Below are positions 1-10,441 of a DNA stretch of 43,739 nucleotides, one piece after another. Under the pieces are notes generated by a model. It had not been told where the DNA came from and ran no database searches. It worked only from the letters and a program-made list of their open reading frames with translations. Each line of letters opens with the position of its first letter. Position 1 is the first letter of the stretch. The DNA lies in assembly GCA_964631605.1 (NCBI GenBank), contig CAZVYG010000038.1, forward strand, positions 1-43,739, written 5' to 3'. This DNA is from JARKQH01 sp964631605. GTDB taxonomy: Bacteria > Verrucomicrobiota > Verrucomicrobiia > Limisphaerales > UBA8199. Made by a program: the position numbers and the translations under genes.

Positions 1-2
1 TC

Positions 3-1637
<1,635 letters not shown>

Positions 1638-1651
1638 GCCGGGCGCCAGGC

Positions 1652-2941
1652 TCACGGGCGCTCCGCCGATCGCCTTAGGTCAAAACAGACCAGCCTGCCC
1701 TGGTGGCGCAGGTACAGCCTTCCGTCCAGGACCACCGGGTGCGCCCAAACGTCGTTGCGCCGTTCGCGAGCGAACTCGAACCGGCTGACAATCTCCCATC
1801 GTTCCGGGTTGGGCTTCACCAGGGCCATGGTTCCGGACTGGCTCAGGACATAGAGCCGTCCATCGGCATAGACTGCGGAGCCCATCGCCAGTTCCTTGTC
1901 CCGGTAAACCACGCTGCCGTCCTGGACGTTGACCGCGCCCCAGCCGTTGAAACCGCGGTACCACGAGCCATAAAGATAGCCGTCCACCTCGATCACCCCG
2001 CCGTGACACGTATCCAGCGAAGTGGTCCACCCCGGCTTTACCCCAAGGCGTTTGCCCTCCGGGACCCATTCAAGCCAGCGGCCACCCCCGCCATCGGGCG
2101 CGGTCACAAACACTCCGTTTCCGCAGAGGACCGGCGAACTGGCCATGACCTCATATCGCGTGGCCATCTCGAATTGCCATTGGCGTTCGCCAGTGTCGGC
2201 ATTCACGCCGAAGAAGTGGCGGGCGATCACGCCCACAATGTGTCGCCGGCCGTTGGCTTCGATCAGAATGGGCGACGCGTAGGCCGGCCCTTCAACGGCC
2301 TCTCCCCCGGCTTGGTCGGTCCTGGCGGGGATCGGCTCGCTGCGCCAAACCGTCTGGCCGGTGCGCTTGTCCAGGGCCGCCATCGAGGCTTTCCGGCCGC
2401 CGGGCGTCACGATGACGTGCGGACCGTCTATCAACAGACATTCCGTCATGCCCCAGGTGGGCACGCGACTGTCGAACTCGTTCACCACCTCGCGGTGCCA
2501 GATGGGCCGCCCATCCCGCGCGTCGAAACAGGCCACTCGTCCATGGCCATTCATGTGATAAATGCGTCCGGCGGAGTAAGTGCAGCTTGCCCGCGCACCG
2601 GGATAAGGATTCTTCCAACTGGCGCCGTTGGTGGCTTTCCAAACGAGATGGCCCTGCAAGTCGAGGGCGAAAATGTGCAGCTCATCCCCGACGTCGCCCG
2701 TGAGGTAGAGCCTCTGGCCCACAATGATCGGCGAGGAATATCCCGCGCCGAGGTTCGTCGCGGTCCAGAGCGCTTTCGGGCCGCCTTCGGGCCAGGCCTG
2801 CAGCAGCCCGGTTTCTTGCGAAACACCGTTCCGCCACGGGCCGCGGAATTGCGGCCAGCCGGGCTCGGGCGATTTGACCCATTGGGCCGCCGACGCCACA
2901 ACCGCCACGCTCAACACGGCGCAAGACCAAAGTCGCTTCAT
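1652..2941 (-). CDS. Secreted PQQ-like beta-propeller (quinoprotein-like) protein
   Basis: A 429-residue exported protein that starts at the ATG at 2941 with a clear signal peptide (MKRLWSCAVLSVAVVASAAQ). A start 33 bases upstream would place a non-hydrophobic extension before the signal. The mature part opens with WPQFRGPWRNGVS, the entry motif of PQQ-like outer-membrane or periplasmic propellers, followed by repeated blades such as LYLTGDVGDELHIFALDLQG and LYVLSQSGTMALVKP. Members often accompany redox or catabolic enzymes in Planctomycetes and Verrucomicrobia, but many lack the residues needed to bind PQQ, so an enzymatic role is not assured. It converges with the RND gene. No Shine-Dalgarno sequence is evident before the chosen start. 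Confidence 0.8.
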   Translation of the reverse strand: MKRLWSCAVLSVAVVASAAQWVKSPEPGWPQFRGPWRNGVSQETGLLQAWPEGGPKALWTATNLGAGYSSPIIVGQRLYLTGDVGDELHIFALDLQGHLVWKATNGASWKNPYPGARASCTYSAGRIYHMNGHGRVACFDARDGRPIWHREVVNEFDSRVPTWGMTECLLIDGPHVIVTPGGRKASMAALDKRTGQTVWRSEPIPARTDQAGGEAVEGPAYASPILIEANGRRHIVGVIARHFFGVNADTGERQWQFEMATRYEVMASSPVLCGNGVFVTAPDGGGGRWLEWVPEGKRLGVKPGWTTSLDTCHGGVIEVDGYLYGSWYRGFNGWGAVNVQDGSVVYRDKELAMGSAVYADGRLYVLSQSGTMALVKPNPERWEIVSRFEFARERRNDVWAHPVVLDGRLYLRHQGRLVCFDLRRSAERP

Positions 2942-2975
2942 CGGCCAGTCACAGCTTGCGGAACAGGGGCTCATT

Positions 2976-3104
2976 CTAGAGGTTGCCGGATTCGCGGGCG
3001 GTGGCGGCTACGAAACGGGGGAGGGCGGCCCGGACCTCGGCCAGCCTGCCGGGTTTGACTCTGAAGCAGGGATGGATGCTGACGACGTCGGACGGCTTCA
3101 TCAT
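2976..3104 (-). pseudogene. Possible remnant of an antibiotic-biosynthesis-monooxygenase-like gene
   Basis: A 42-codon minus-strand frame begins ATG ATG AAG and reads SDVVSIHPCFRVKPGRLAEV followed by RAALPRFVAATARESGNL. It resembles the first strand and helix of small ABM-type (quinol monooxygenase-like) proteins, normally about 100 residues. A TAG follows, and in the same frame a further eight codons (NEPLFRKL) precede a second stop. This could be the tail of a gene that lost its middle. It lies in the 317-bp space between the propeller gene and the GH20-like gene; nothing else is recognisable there. The match is from memory of the family pattern only. Confidence 0.3.
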
Positions 3105-3258
3105 ATTTCCAAGGTTCGTGGGGATGGATGGCCAAGGCAAGCGCGATCTCCTCGGCGGTCGGGACAATGCCGGTCCGAGAGTTGACGGCGGGGTTGATGG
3201 TAGCGCAAGTTGGAGCGACGACCGCCCATGACCACAACCCGCCAACCGCCTGATCAAC

Positions 3259-5235
3259 ATGCCTAGACTCCACCTCCTGCTGCTGTTCAGTTGCCTGGGA
3301 TCACACCTGCTTGCCGGCCAGCTCCTTCCCGTGGCTTCCGAAGAACAAACCGCTTTCCTTCGCCGGGTTATTCCTTTGCCCCGCGAAATCACGTTCACGA
3401 ACAAGATTGAGGTCCAACGCCCGGAAATGGTCGTGCGCGCGGACCTGCCGGATTCGCCGGTGACCGCGCAGGCCCGGTTGGAGCTGGTGCGGGGCCTGGG
3501 CTTGACCCAAGCCGCGAGCGACCGGCCGGGTTTTGAAATCCGGCTGCAGCTCGGCGGGGATGCCAGTCTTCCCTTGCGCAGCCTCAAGAACGCCAACCAG
3601 GCTTACCGGATTCTCCCGCAAAGGGAAAACCGGGGGCTGGACATGATCGCTCTGGACCCGGTGGGTCTGCTTTACGGGGTCAAAACCCTGGGCCAACTGA
3701 TCCGGACTCGGGGCGTCGCCCTCGAAATTCCCCTGGTGACCGTGACGGATTGGCCGGAAATGGCCGATCGCGGCCTGTGGGGTGTGGACGCGTTCAACTG
3801 CCTGCCGTGGCTGGCCGACCGGAAACTCAATTACGTGGAACAAATCGCCGCGGTGCAGGTGGACCCCGCGACCCGGCGGGCCACCGCCCGGCCCAAGCCG
3901 GGTCATGAACCGCTGCTCGAGCTGGGGCCCCGGCTGGGCATTCAGTTCGTCCCCGTGGTGCTGCACCTGGAACAGTTGGAAGGCAAGGGCCTGTTTGAGG
4001 CCTATCCGAACCTGCGCGGCAAGGGCGGCGGCAAGCCCGGTGTCGTGTGCTATTCGCAGCCGCAGTTTGCCGAGGTGCTGGCGGATTGGCTGGTCGAGCT
4101 GGCGCGCCTGCCGCACGTGCGCGAGGTGGACGTCTGGCTGGCGGAGAACCTCGCGGGCAAGGGCGGCTGCCGGTGCGAGGACTGCAGAAAGGTGGACCGT
4201 TCCGTGCTGGAATTACGAACCGTGCTCCGCGCCTGGAAACTCGCGCAAAGCCGGGCCGGGGCCCTCGGGCTGCGGATTTTGACCAGCGAGGAGACCTATC
4301 GGAGCCACAACCTGTTGCTGCCGGAAATCCCGCCCGAGGTCAAACTCTGGTACTACCACAGCCTGTTGACCTACACCGCGCGGAAAGAGCCGATGATCCG
4401 CGGCGATATCGCCCGGCTGGCGCAAACCCAGTGGGTGGGAGTTTGCCCCAGTTTGGTTGCCTACGTCGGCTTCCCGCAACCTTTCAGCAGCGCCCCCTTC
4501 ATGCATTATCGGATGAGCGAGTTTGCGGATAAGAAGCTCCAGGGCATCATCGGCTATCCCTCGCCCCGCGTCGGCTTTGCGCGCTTCAACCTCGAAGCCA
4601 TGGCCGAATGGGCCTGGAATCCCCGGGGCCGGTCCCCGCGCGAATTCGCCCGGGCTTTCGCCGCGCGAAACGGCTGGCCGCCGGAAACGTTCGCGGATTG
4701 GGCCGAACGGCATGGCGAGGTGTCCTGGGACGTCTATGGCTCGGACTGGCCCGCTGGGGAACAGCGCCGGATTCCGGGCCACGTGGCCGAACTGCTGCTG
4801 GCCGGAAATCTGCCGCCTTTCGGCGAAGTCAAGTGGGGCCTCTATGGCTCGCCGTGGGGCCAGATCAAGTCCGCCGACCAGCTCGAGCGGGATGTCCGGG
4901 CCTCGACTCAAGCCTTGCAGCTCGCCCGCCAGCTCGGCGCCGAGGAATTTCTGCAGGAAACCCTGGTCGTGGACGGTTACATCCACTCGCTGCATGCCTT
5001 GAGCAACCTCCGCGGCCTGGTCAGAAACGGAACCGTCGCCGCCGACCAAAAGGAGGCGGCGCGCAAGGAATTTGAGCGTTACAGCGCCGCCCTGAACCAA
5101 GCCCGCACGGCGCTTATGGCCTGGGAACGAGTCGTGGGCGGCGCCGAGGCCTCCTCCCTGGTCAGAAAGCCTGTCGAAAAGCTCGAGGAAATGATCCAGG
5201 AGATGCAGACCACGGCCGCCGCGGTCTTGAAGTAA
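3259..5235 (+). CDS. Secreted GH20-like glycoside hydrolase family protein
   Basis: A 658-residue protein with an N-terminal signal peptide (MPRLHLLLLFSCLGSHLLAG). Residues ~35-165 match the alpha/beta domain that precedes the catalytic barrel in GH20 and alpha-glucuronidase-type enzymes: VIPLPREITF, then GLDMIALDPVGLLYGVKTLG, then VTVTDWPEMADRGLWG. A TIM-barrel-sized region follows (~170-480), and the last ~150 residues are helical. The Asp-Glu pair of true hexosaminidases is not apparent. Instead there is VDVWLAENLAG followed by a Cys-rich CRCEDCRK, a pattern seen in barrel proteins related to DUF4838. A polysaccharide-processing role is likely; the substrate and even activity are uncertain. 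It stands alone on the plus strand. The 162 bp downstream, before the glycosyltransferase, hold nothing I recognise. Confidence 0.7.
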   Translation: MPRLHLLLLFSCLGSHLLAGQLLPVASEEQTAFLRRVIPLPREITFTNKIEVQRPEMVVRADLPDSPVTAQARLELVRGLGLTQAASDRPGFEIRLQLGGDASLPLRSLKNANQAYRILPQRENRGLDMIALDPVGLLYGVKTLGQLIRTRGVALEIPLVTVTDWPEMADRGLWGVDAFNCLPWLADRKLNYVEQIAAVQVDPATRRATARPKPGHEPLLELGPRLGIQFVPVVLHLEQLEGKGLFEAYPNLRGKGGGKPGVVCYSQPQFAEVLADWLVELARLPHVREVDVWLAENLAGKGGCRCEDCRKVDRSVLELRTVLRAWKLAQSRAGALGLRILTSEETYRSHNLLLPEIPPEVKLWYYHSLLTYTARKEPMIRGDIARLAQTQWVGVCPSLVAYVGFPQPFSSAPFMHYRMSEFADKKLQGIIGYPSPRVGFARFNLEAMAEWAWNPRGRSPREFARAFAARNGWPPETFADWAERHGEVSWDVYGSDWPAGEQRRIPGHVAELLLAGNLPPFGEVKWGLYGSPWGQIKSADQLERDVRASTQALQLARQLGAEEFLQETLVVDGYIHSLHALSNLRGLVRNGTVAADQKEAARKEFERYSAALNQARTALMAWERVVGGAEASSLVRKPVEKLEEMIQEMQTTAAAVLK

Positions 5236-5397
5236 CATCGCTACCCGCGACGAACGCCCCCGCCCCCGCGTCTTCCCGCTCACGGTCCAAGGTTCCCGCT
5301 TCGGCACAACGCCTGGCGCGTCGCTGAGGGCCAACGCAAAAACCGACAAGTCCCGCAGGAACGGCGGAACCACCGCACGCTTTCCGGACCCCCGTCT

Positions 5398-6624
5398 TCA
5401 CCGCTCGTGGCCGCAAGCCGTCTCCAACACGCTGATCATTCGGGGCAGGAGCGTCTCCCTGGCAAATGCGGCTCGAACCTCGGGGGCAGGCTCGAACCGA
5501 GGGCGCGGTTGTTGCCGGAAACGGAGGATGGCCTGGACCACGGCGTCGGGCTGGCCGTGGCGAACTGACGCCCAAGGCCATCTCTGCAATTCCGGTCCGG
5601 CGCCTAGAATCTCGGTGATGTGGCTGGGGCTGGGGCCGATGTAGAGGAGAGGCGCCCCCACGCCGAGGATGTTGTAAATCTTGCAGGGGTGCACCAGGCC
5701 GCGCATGGCATCTCCCATCACCACCACGTGCAGGTCGGCCGCCGAGAGCGACCCCGACAGCTCCCGCAGCGGCTGGTAAGGCAGGCAGCGAATGGCCGCC
5801 CCTCCCGAGCCGGCGCCCATCCGCTGCTGAATTCTGCGCCACTCGCTTCCGCCGCCGACAAAACAGAAGACCACGTCCGTCTGATCCGCGAGGCGGCGGG
5901 CGGCCTCCAGCAGCGTCTCCAGCGGATGCACCGGGCTGTGGTTGCCCGAGTACATCACCACAAATTTCCCCTCCAACCCGTGCGCCCGCCGGAATCGTTC
6001 GCGCCCCGCCGCGTCATACTTGACCTCGCCATCGTGAGACCAGGGGGGCAGGACGACGATGCGCTCGGACGGCACCCCCTTCGCGGCAATGCGGTCGCGC
6101 ATGAACCGGTCGAGGGCAATGACCCGCGCGGCCTGGCGCAGGCTGAAGCGCGACATCCGCTCCAGGAGCCGCGCGGCCAAGGACCCCTCCCGCAGCCAGC
6201 CGGCGGCGATTGCTTCGTCGGGGTTGAAATCCATGACCCAATAAAAGAACCGGCTCTGCCGCCACCGGGCCAGGCAGGCGCCCGCGAAGGAAATCAGCGG
6301 CGGGGTCGTCAGCGCCACCACCGCGTCATGCCGGGGGAGCAGCGCCGCGCGCGCGCAGCAGCTTGCCATGTAGGTCGCAAAGTCCACCGCCCGCCGCCAT
6401 TTCGCCGCCTTGCCCAGCCCCGTCGAGCCCACCCGCAGAATCCGCACGCCCCGCCAAATCTCGCGCCGAACAAACTGCCGCGACGGATCATCATACGCCC
6501 GCCGGCTGGTCACCACCGTCACTTCATGCCCCCGCTCCACCAGCCGAACCGCCACCTCGGACAGGTACTGGCCGGTGGCCATCACGTCCGGGTAAAAGGT
6601 CTGGTTGAGGAGCAAAAACTTCAC
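5398..6624 (-). CDS. Glycosyltransferase family 4 (WbuB-like)
   Basis: A ~408-residue cytoplasmic or membrane-associated sugar transferase that probably adds a residue to a lipid-linked exopolysaccharide or O-antigen intermediate. The GTG at 6624 is the preferred start because it begins VKFLLLNQTFYPDVMATGQY, the canonical GT-B N-terminus. The reading frame extends a further 35 codons upstream to an ATG at 6729, but those codons overlap the palindromic control region. Family features are HEVTVVTSRR in the acceptor domain, KFVVMYSGNHSPVHPLETLL opening the donor domain, and VVFCFVGGG. The late region around SAADLHVVVMGDAMRGLVHP and CKIYNILGVGAPLLYIG resembles the nucleotide-sugar site of WbuB-type transferases. 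It has the same orientation as the export genes at 11-16 kb but is separated from them by the phage module. Confidence 0.88.
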   Translation of the reverse strand: MKFLLLNQTFYPDVMATGQYLSEVAVRLVERGHEVTVVTSRRAYDDPSRQFVRREIWRGVRILRVGSTGLGKAAKWRRAVDFATYMASCCARAALLPRHDAVVALTTPPLISFAGACLARWRQSRFFYWVMDFNPDEAIAAGWLREGSLAARLLERMSRFSLRQAARVIALDRFMRDRIAAKGVPSERIVVLPPWSHDGEVKYDAAGRERFRRAHGLEGKFVVMYSGNHSPVHPLETLLEAARRLADQTDVVFCFVGGGSEWRRIQQRMGAGSGGAAIRCLPYQPLRELSGSLSAADLHVVVMGDAMRGLVHPCKIYNILGVGAPLLYIGPSPSHITEILGAGPELQRWPWASVRHGQPDAVVQAILRFRQQPRPRFEPAPEVRAAFARETLLPRMISVLETACGHER

Positions 6625-6688
6625 GCCGGGCCAGCATACCGATGACCCCCGAATTTCAAACCCGAAAAAATGTTCGCCTTTTTTGCAA

Positions 6689-6730
6689 GTTGGACGGGAG
6701 TTGTCCGAGTTCGGACCGGGTTTGTCCAAC
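6689..6730. promoter_or_regulatory. Nested palindrome, putative operator of the divergent GT/phage-module region
   Basis: An outer pair GTTGGAC (6689-6695) and GTCCAAC (6724-6730) encloses an inner pair GTCCGA (6703-6708) and TCGGAC (6711-6716). All share one centre at 6709.5. The four GGAC/GTCC cores are spaced 11, 10 and 11 bp apart, about one helical turn each, as expected for a multimeric protein binding one DNA face. A purine-rich GGGGGTGGA ribosome-binding site and the ATG at 6744 follow directly. The regulator is not identified. Confidence 0.5.
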
Positions 6731-6743
6731 TATAGGGGGTGGA

Positions 6744-7088
6744 ATGAATGCTCTGACCTGCTTCGCCCAGATTGCGGCGCCGGCGCCCGCCGAAATCGCG
6801 GCCTTCCTCGGCTGCCTCTTCTTCCTGGTCGCCGGCTGGAACCAGCTCGAGCGCTTTCTCGACCGCCGCGCCCGCCACCCCGGCTCCGGCCCGCCGCCGC
6901 CCGCGGCCGGGCCCGCCGCCGCGCCGGGCGATCACGATCTCCGACCCGAACTGGCCGAACTCCAGCGTCACCTCGCCAAGATAGACCGCGAGGTCGGAGA
7001 GCTCCGAACCTCGCTCGACCTCACCCGCCAGCACTTGGCGCGGATGGATGCCAAATTGGACCGCGTGGTGGAAAGGCGCCTGGTATGA
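6744..7088 (+). CDS. Small membrane-anchored coiled-coil protein, first gene of phage module
   Basis: A 114-residue protein. The ATG at 6744 is preceded by GGGGGTGGA, which decides the start over an ATG at 6642. Residues ~14-32 (APAEIAAFLGCLFFLVAGWN) form one hydrophobic helix. A Pro/Ala-rich linker follows (~45-65), then a charged heptad-like segment (LAELQRHLAKIDREVGELRT onward) that should form a coiled coil. I do not recognise a named family. Its stop overlaps the next start (ATGA), so it belongs to the packaging operon. Small proteins of this build in phage late regions can be holin-like or scaffolding-associated, but nothing in the sequence proves either. Confidence 0.7.
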   Translation: MNALTCFAQIAAPAPAEIAAFLGCLFFLVAGWNQLERFLDRRARHPGSGPPPPAAGPAAAPGDHDLRPELAELQRHLAKIDREVGELRTSLDLTRQHLARMDAKLDRVVERRLV

Positions 7089-7585
7089 ACGCCCCGGACT
7101 CAATCCAAACGCCGCCGCCGGCTTTGCCTCCGCAAAGCTCAACCGCCCAACCCGCGTCCGTCCCGGCGCCCCCTCCCAGCCAACCCGCATCGCCGGCCAA
7201 AGCGGACGCCAAACGCCGGCGCGCCCGGCGGCTTCAAACCCTGATGCTGCGCCTGATCACCGAGGGGGCCCAGCAGGCCGGCGAACTCGAGCGGCAGCTT
7301 GCCAGCCACCCCCCGCCCGAGCTCGAGACCCTGCTCAAGCTGCATCGCGTCCTGATCCTCCAGCTCACCCTCAACGCGGCTGATTCCTCCAATCGCCTGA
7401 AAGTGGCCCAGGAACTGATGCGGCCGCTGATGCAGTGGGCGCAGCTCGAGGAGAAAAAGCGCGCCCGCGAGGAACGCGCCCGCCGGGCGGACAAAGAGCG
7501 GAAACTGTCGCCCGAAGAGGAGCGGCAGCAGGCGCTCCAGGACGACACGCTCCACCTGTGCGAGCGGCAACTTATGCTGCTTTAA
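7085..7585 (+). CDS. Putative phage terminase small subunit (by position)
   Basis: A 166-residue protein starting at the ATG that overlaps the previous stop. Residues 1-40 are Pro/Ala/Gln-rich and probably disordered. A basic patch (AKADAKRRRARR, ~39-50) leads into a helical region with LQTLMLRLITEGAQQAGELE and a highly charged segment (EEKKRAREERARRADKERK). Size, basic and helical nature, and a position 13 bp upstream of the large terminase suggest the DNA-recognition small subunit. I recognise no specific HTH or TerS family signature, so the call rests on context. Confidence 0.5.
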   Translation: MNAPDSIQTPPPALPPQSSTAQPASVPAPPPSQPASPAKADAKRRRARRLQTLMLRLITEGAQQAGELERQLASHPPPELETLLKLHRVLILQLTLNAADSSNRLKVAQELMRPLMQWAQLEEKKRAREERARRADKERKLSPEEERQQALQDDTLHLCERQLMLL

Positions 7586-7598
7586 CCTGAAAGGACTC

Positions 7599-9061
7599 AT
7601 GAACCCGTCCAACCCTCCTGTTCGGCGCCCGTATTTCCTCCCCTACCAGGCACGGTGGCGGCAGGACCCCTCGCGTCTGCGCATCTGCCAGAAAGCCCGG
7701 CAGGTCGGCCTCAGTTGGGTGGACAGTTACGACAGCGTCATCAAAGCGGGCGTGCGCGGGGGGCGGGACGTGTGGGTGATGTCGCGCGACGAGCTGCAGG
7801 CCCGCCAGTACATCCGCTATTGCAAACGCTGGGCCCGCCTGCTGAATTGGGCCGCCGCCGAGTGCGGACAACGGGTTCTGAGCGCCCGCACCGGCCGCGC
7901 CACCCAGACCCAGGCGCTGACCTTCGCCAGCGGCGCCTCCATCTACGCCCTCTCGTCCAATCCCGACGCCATTGTCGGCAAAACCGGCCACGTGAAGCTC
8001 GACGAGTTCGCCCTGCACCGCGACCAGCGCACGCTCTACGCGGTGGCCAAACCGGTCATCCAATGGGGCGGCACCCTTTCCATCATCTCGACCCACCGCG
8101 GCCTCGGCACGGTGTTCAACCAGATTATCACCGACATCCAGCAACACGGCAACCCGATGGGCTGGTCCCTCCACACCGTCCCCATCCAGGCCGCCGTCCA
8201 GCAGGGCCTGGTCGAGGCCATCAACGCCGCCACCGGCGCCCACGACACCCGCGAAGCCTGGCTCGCCCGCCAGCGCGCCGAGTGCATTGACCAGGAGCAA
8301 TGGCTCCAGGAATACTGCTGCGTCCCCGCCGACGAGTCCGCCGCTTTCATCACTTACGAAATGCTCGCCGCCTGCGAGGAGGCGGATTGCCTCCGCGATT
8401 TCGCCGCCCTCCAATCCGCCACCGGCCGGCTTTACCTCGGCGTGGATGTCGCCCGAAAACACGACCTCTGCGTGATGGATGTGGGCGAGCAGATCGGCGA
8501 CGTCGTCTGGGACCGCCTCCGGCTCGAGTTGTCGGGCCGGTCGTTTTCCGAAATCGAATTCGAGCTGCNNNNNNNNNNACCCGGGCGGCCCATGCCCTGT
8601 CCCATCGGGCCGAGGCCGCGTCGCTGGCCTTGTCCCTGTCCCTGCCCTTGCCCCGGGCCCTTGCCCGGCGGCGCTTGTGCCCCGGCCTGCGGGCCCGCGC
8701 CTTGCTGGCCCTGCCGCGCCTGCAGCGAGCCTGCATTGACGCCACGGGCCTGGGCCTCCAGCTCGCCGAGCAGGCCCGCGAACGCTTCGGCTGGAAGGTC
8801 GAGCCCGTCACGTTCACCCAGCAGGTGAAAGAAGAGCTGGCCTTCGGCCTGCGCACCGATTTCGAGACCCGCCGGTTGCGCATCCCGCCCGATGAACGCC
8901 TGCGGGCCGACCTCCGCGGCCTCCGCAAGGAAGTCACCTCAGCCGGCCATTTCCGCTTCGCGGGCGAAGGGCCCGACAGCCATTGCGACCGTTTCTGGGC
9001 CAAGGCGCTGCGGCAACACGCGGTCCGCCACCAGCCGCGCGCCGGAGCCCGCGCCGGCTGA
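7599..9061 (+). CDS. Phage terminase large subunit, Mu gp28-like (interrupted by assembly gap)
   Basis: The packaging motor ATPase and nuclease. The N-terminal ATPase shows a deviant Walker A in CQKARQVGLSW (~30-40), Walker B KLDEF (133-137) and the coupling motif SIISTHRG (~161-168). The RNase-H-like nuclease begins LYLGVDVARKHDLCVMDVG with first acidic residue D283, continues after the gap with ACIDATGLGLQLAEQA (second acidic residue), and ends with DSHCDRFWAKAL (third). The overall pattern resembles FluMu gp28-type terminases. Ten Ns at 8569-8578 split it: upstream coding is in one frame and downstream in another, so the gap length is wrong rather than the gene necessarily broken. The Arg/Pro-rich stretch just after the gap may also be low-quality sequence. 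Confidence 0.85.
8569..8578. other. Assembly gap (10 N) inside terminase gene
   Basis: Ten Ns lie between the ATPase and the middle of the nuclease domain of the terminase. The reading frame differs on the two sides, so the placeholder length does not equal the true missing length. Confidence 0.98.
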
Positions 9062-9128
9062 ACATCCCAGACGCCTTTTATCCCTCACCGTCATCAAAAC
9101 CTGAACGCTCAACCCAAAACATAACCTT

Positions 9129-10424
9129 ATGAAACTCTTCGGATATGAACTCACGCTCAGCCGCGCCCGGTCCCGCGCCGGCGAACCCCCGCGCCGCAGG
9201 TCCTTCTCCCCGACACCCGAGGACTGGCTTCGGGGCGCCGAACCTCCGGCCGCTCCCCGCCTTGCCAATGCCTACCAGCAGGTCGTCTGGGTCTATCGCG
9301 CCGTCAATGTCCTGGCCGAGCAGGTCGCCAACATCCCCTTCCTCTTCTCCGCCGGCGAACGCGGGAGGGAAAACCTGATCACCAGCGGCCCGCTGCCCGA
9401 GTTTTACGAACGACCCCATCCGCTCCTGGACCGCTTCCAGTATTGGGAGCTGCGGGTCATGTGGTTGATGCTCCGGGGCGAATGTTTCCGCGTGCCCCTT
9501 TATGAGCCGCTGCCCGGCGGCCGGCCGGGCCAGCGCCGGCTCAAAGCCGTGGTGATGTTGGATCCGGCGCATTTCCACCACATCGTCGAGGACCACCAGC
9601 TCGTCGGCTGGCGTTACACCGGCTTCGGACCGCAGGCGCCCCTGGCGGCCCAGGTCTTCCTCCCGGAGGAAGTCTGGTTCGAGCGGCTCCCCAATCCCTT
9701 CGACCTTTGGCGCGGGTTCCCGCCGTTGCAGGTGGCCGCCCTGGCCGCCCAGAGCGATTACGCCGCCGGCCTGTTCATGCGCGGCATCATCGAAAACAAC
9801 GCCGACAACGGCGTCATCGTTCGCACCAACGAATGGCTTACCGACGAACAGCAGGACCAGCTCCTGGCCGCCTTGCGCCAGCGCAAACGCGCCGCCGGCA
9901 TCGCCGACGGGCCGTTGCTCCTGCTCGGTTGCGCCGAGGTCATCCGCCCCCAGCTCTCCAGCAGCGACCTGCAGTTCCTCGACAACCGCAAATTCAACCG
10001 GGCTGAAATCTGCGCCGCCTTCGGCGTGCCCGAGGAAATCGTCACCACCACCGAGCACGCCAAATATGACGTGATGGAGGGCGCCCGCCTCAACTTCATT
10101 GAAAACCGCGTGGCTCCGCTTTGCTCGCGCCTCGAAGCGGCCGAAGCCCAAACCGTCCGCGCCCTGGACCCCGAGGCGGCCGGATGGTTCGACCTCGAGA
10201 GCCTGCCCATCATGCAGCAAGCCCGGCGCAACCGGCTCGAGGCCGCCCGCGCCGCCTTCGAAATGGGCATCCCGTTCAATGAACTCAATCGCGTCCTCGA
10301 CCTGGGCTTCAAACCACTTCCGTGGGGCGACCTCGGCTATGTCAGCGCCCAACTCCGCCCCGTTCACGCGGATTTCGTCACGCCGGCGCCCGGCCCGGCC
10401 GGGGTCCGCCAACCGCAACCTTAA
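9129..10424 (+). CDS. Phage portal protein, HK97 family
   Basis: A 431-residue portal subunit, forming the dodecameric ring through which DNA is packaged. Family-typical pieces are NAYQQVVWVYRAVNVLAEQV near the N-terminus, the ELRVMWLMLRGECFRVPLYE core, AAQSDYAAGLFMRGIIENNA, and the late motif FGVPEEIVTTTEHAKYDVME with ARLNFIENRVAPLC. Length fits the family. It lies 67 bp downstream of the terminase on the same strand and 17 bp before the connector gene. No prohead protease or major capsid gene follows, although these normally come next in HK97-type clusters. Confidence 0.88.
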   Translation: MKLFGYELTLSRARSRAGEPPRRRSFSPTPEDWLRGAEPPAAPRLANAYQQVVWVYRAVNVLAEQVANIPFLFSAGERGRENLITSGPLPEFYERPHPLLDRFQYWELRVMWLMLRGECFRVPLYEPLPGGRPGQRRLKAVVMLDPAHFHHIVEDHQLVGWRYTGFGPQAPLAAQVFLPEEVWFERLPNPFDLWRGFPPLQVAALAAQSDYAAGLFMRGIIENNADNGVIVRTNEWLTDEQQDQLLAALRQRKRAAGIADGPLLLLGCAEVIRPQLSSSDLQFLDNRKFNRAEICAAFGVPEEIVTTTEHAKYDVMEGARLNFIENRVAPLCSRLEAAEAQTVRALDPEAAGWFDLESLPIMQQARRNRLEAARAAFEMGIPFNELNRVLDLGFKPLPWGDLGYVSAQLRPVHADFVTPAPGPAGVRQPQP

Positions 10425-10441
10425 CCCGATCGTCCGAAATT

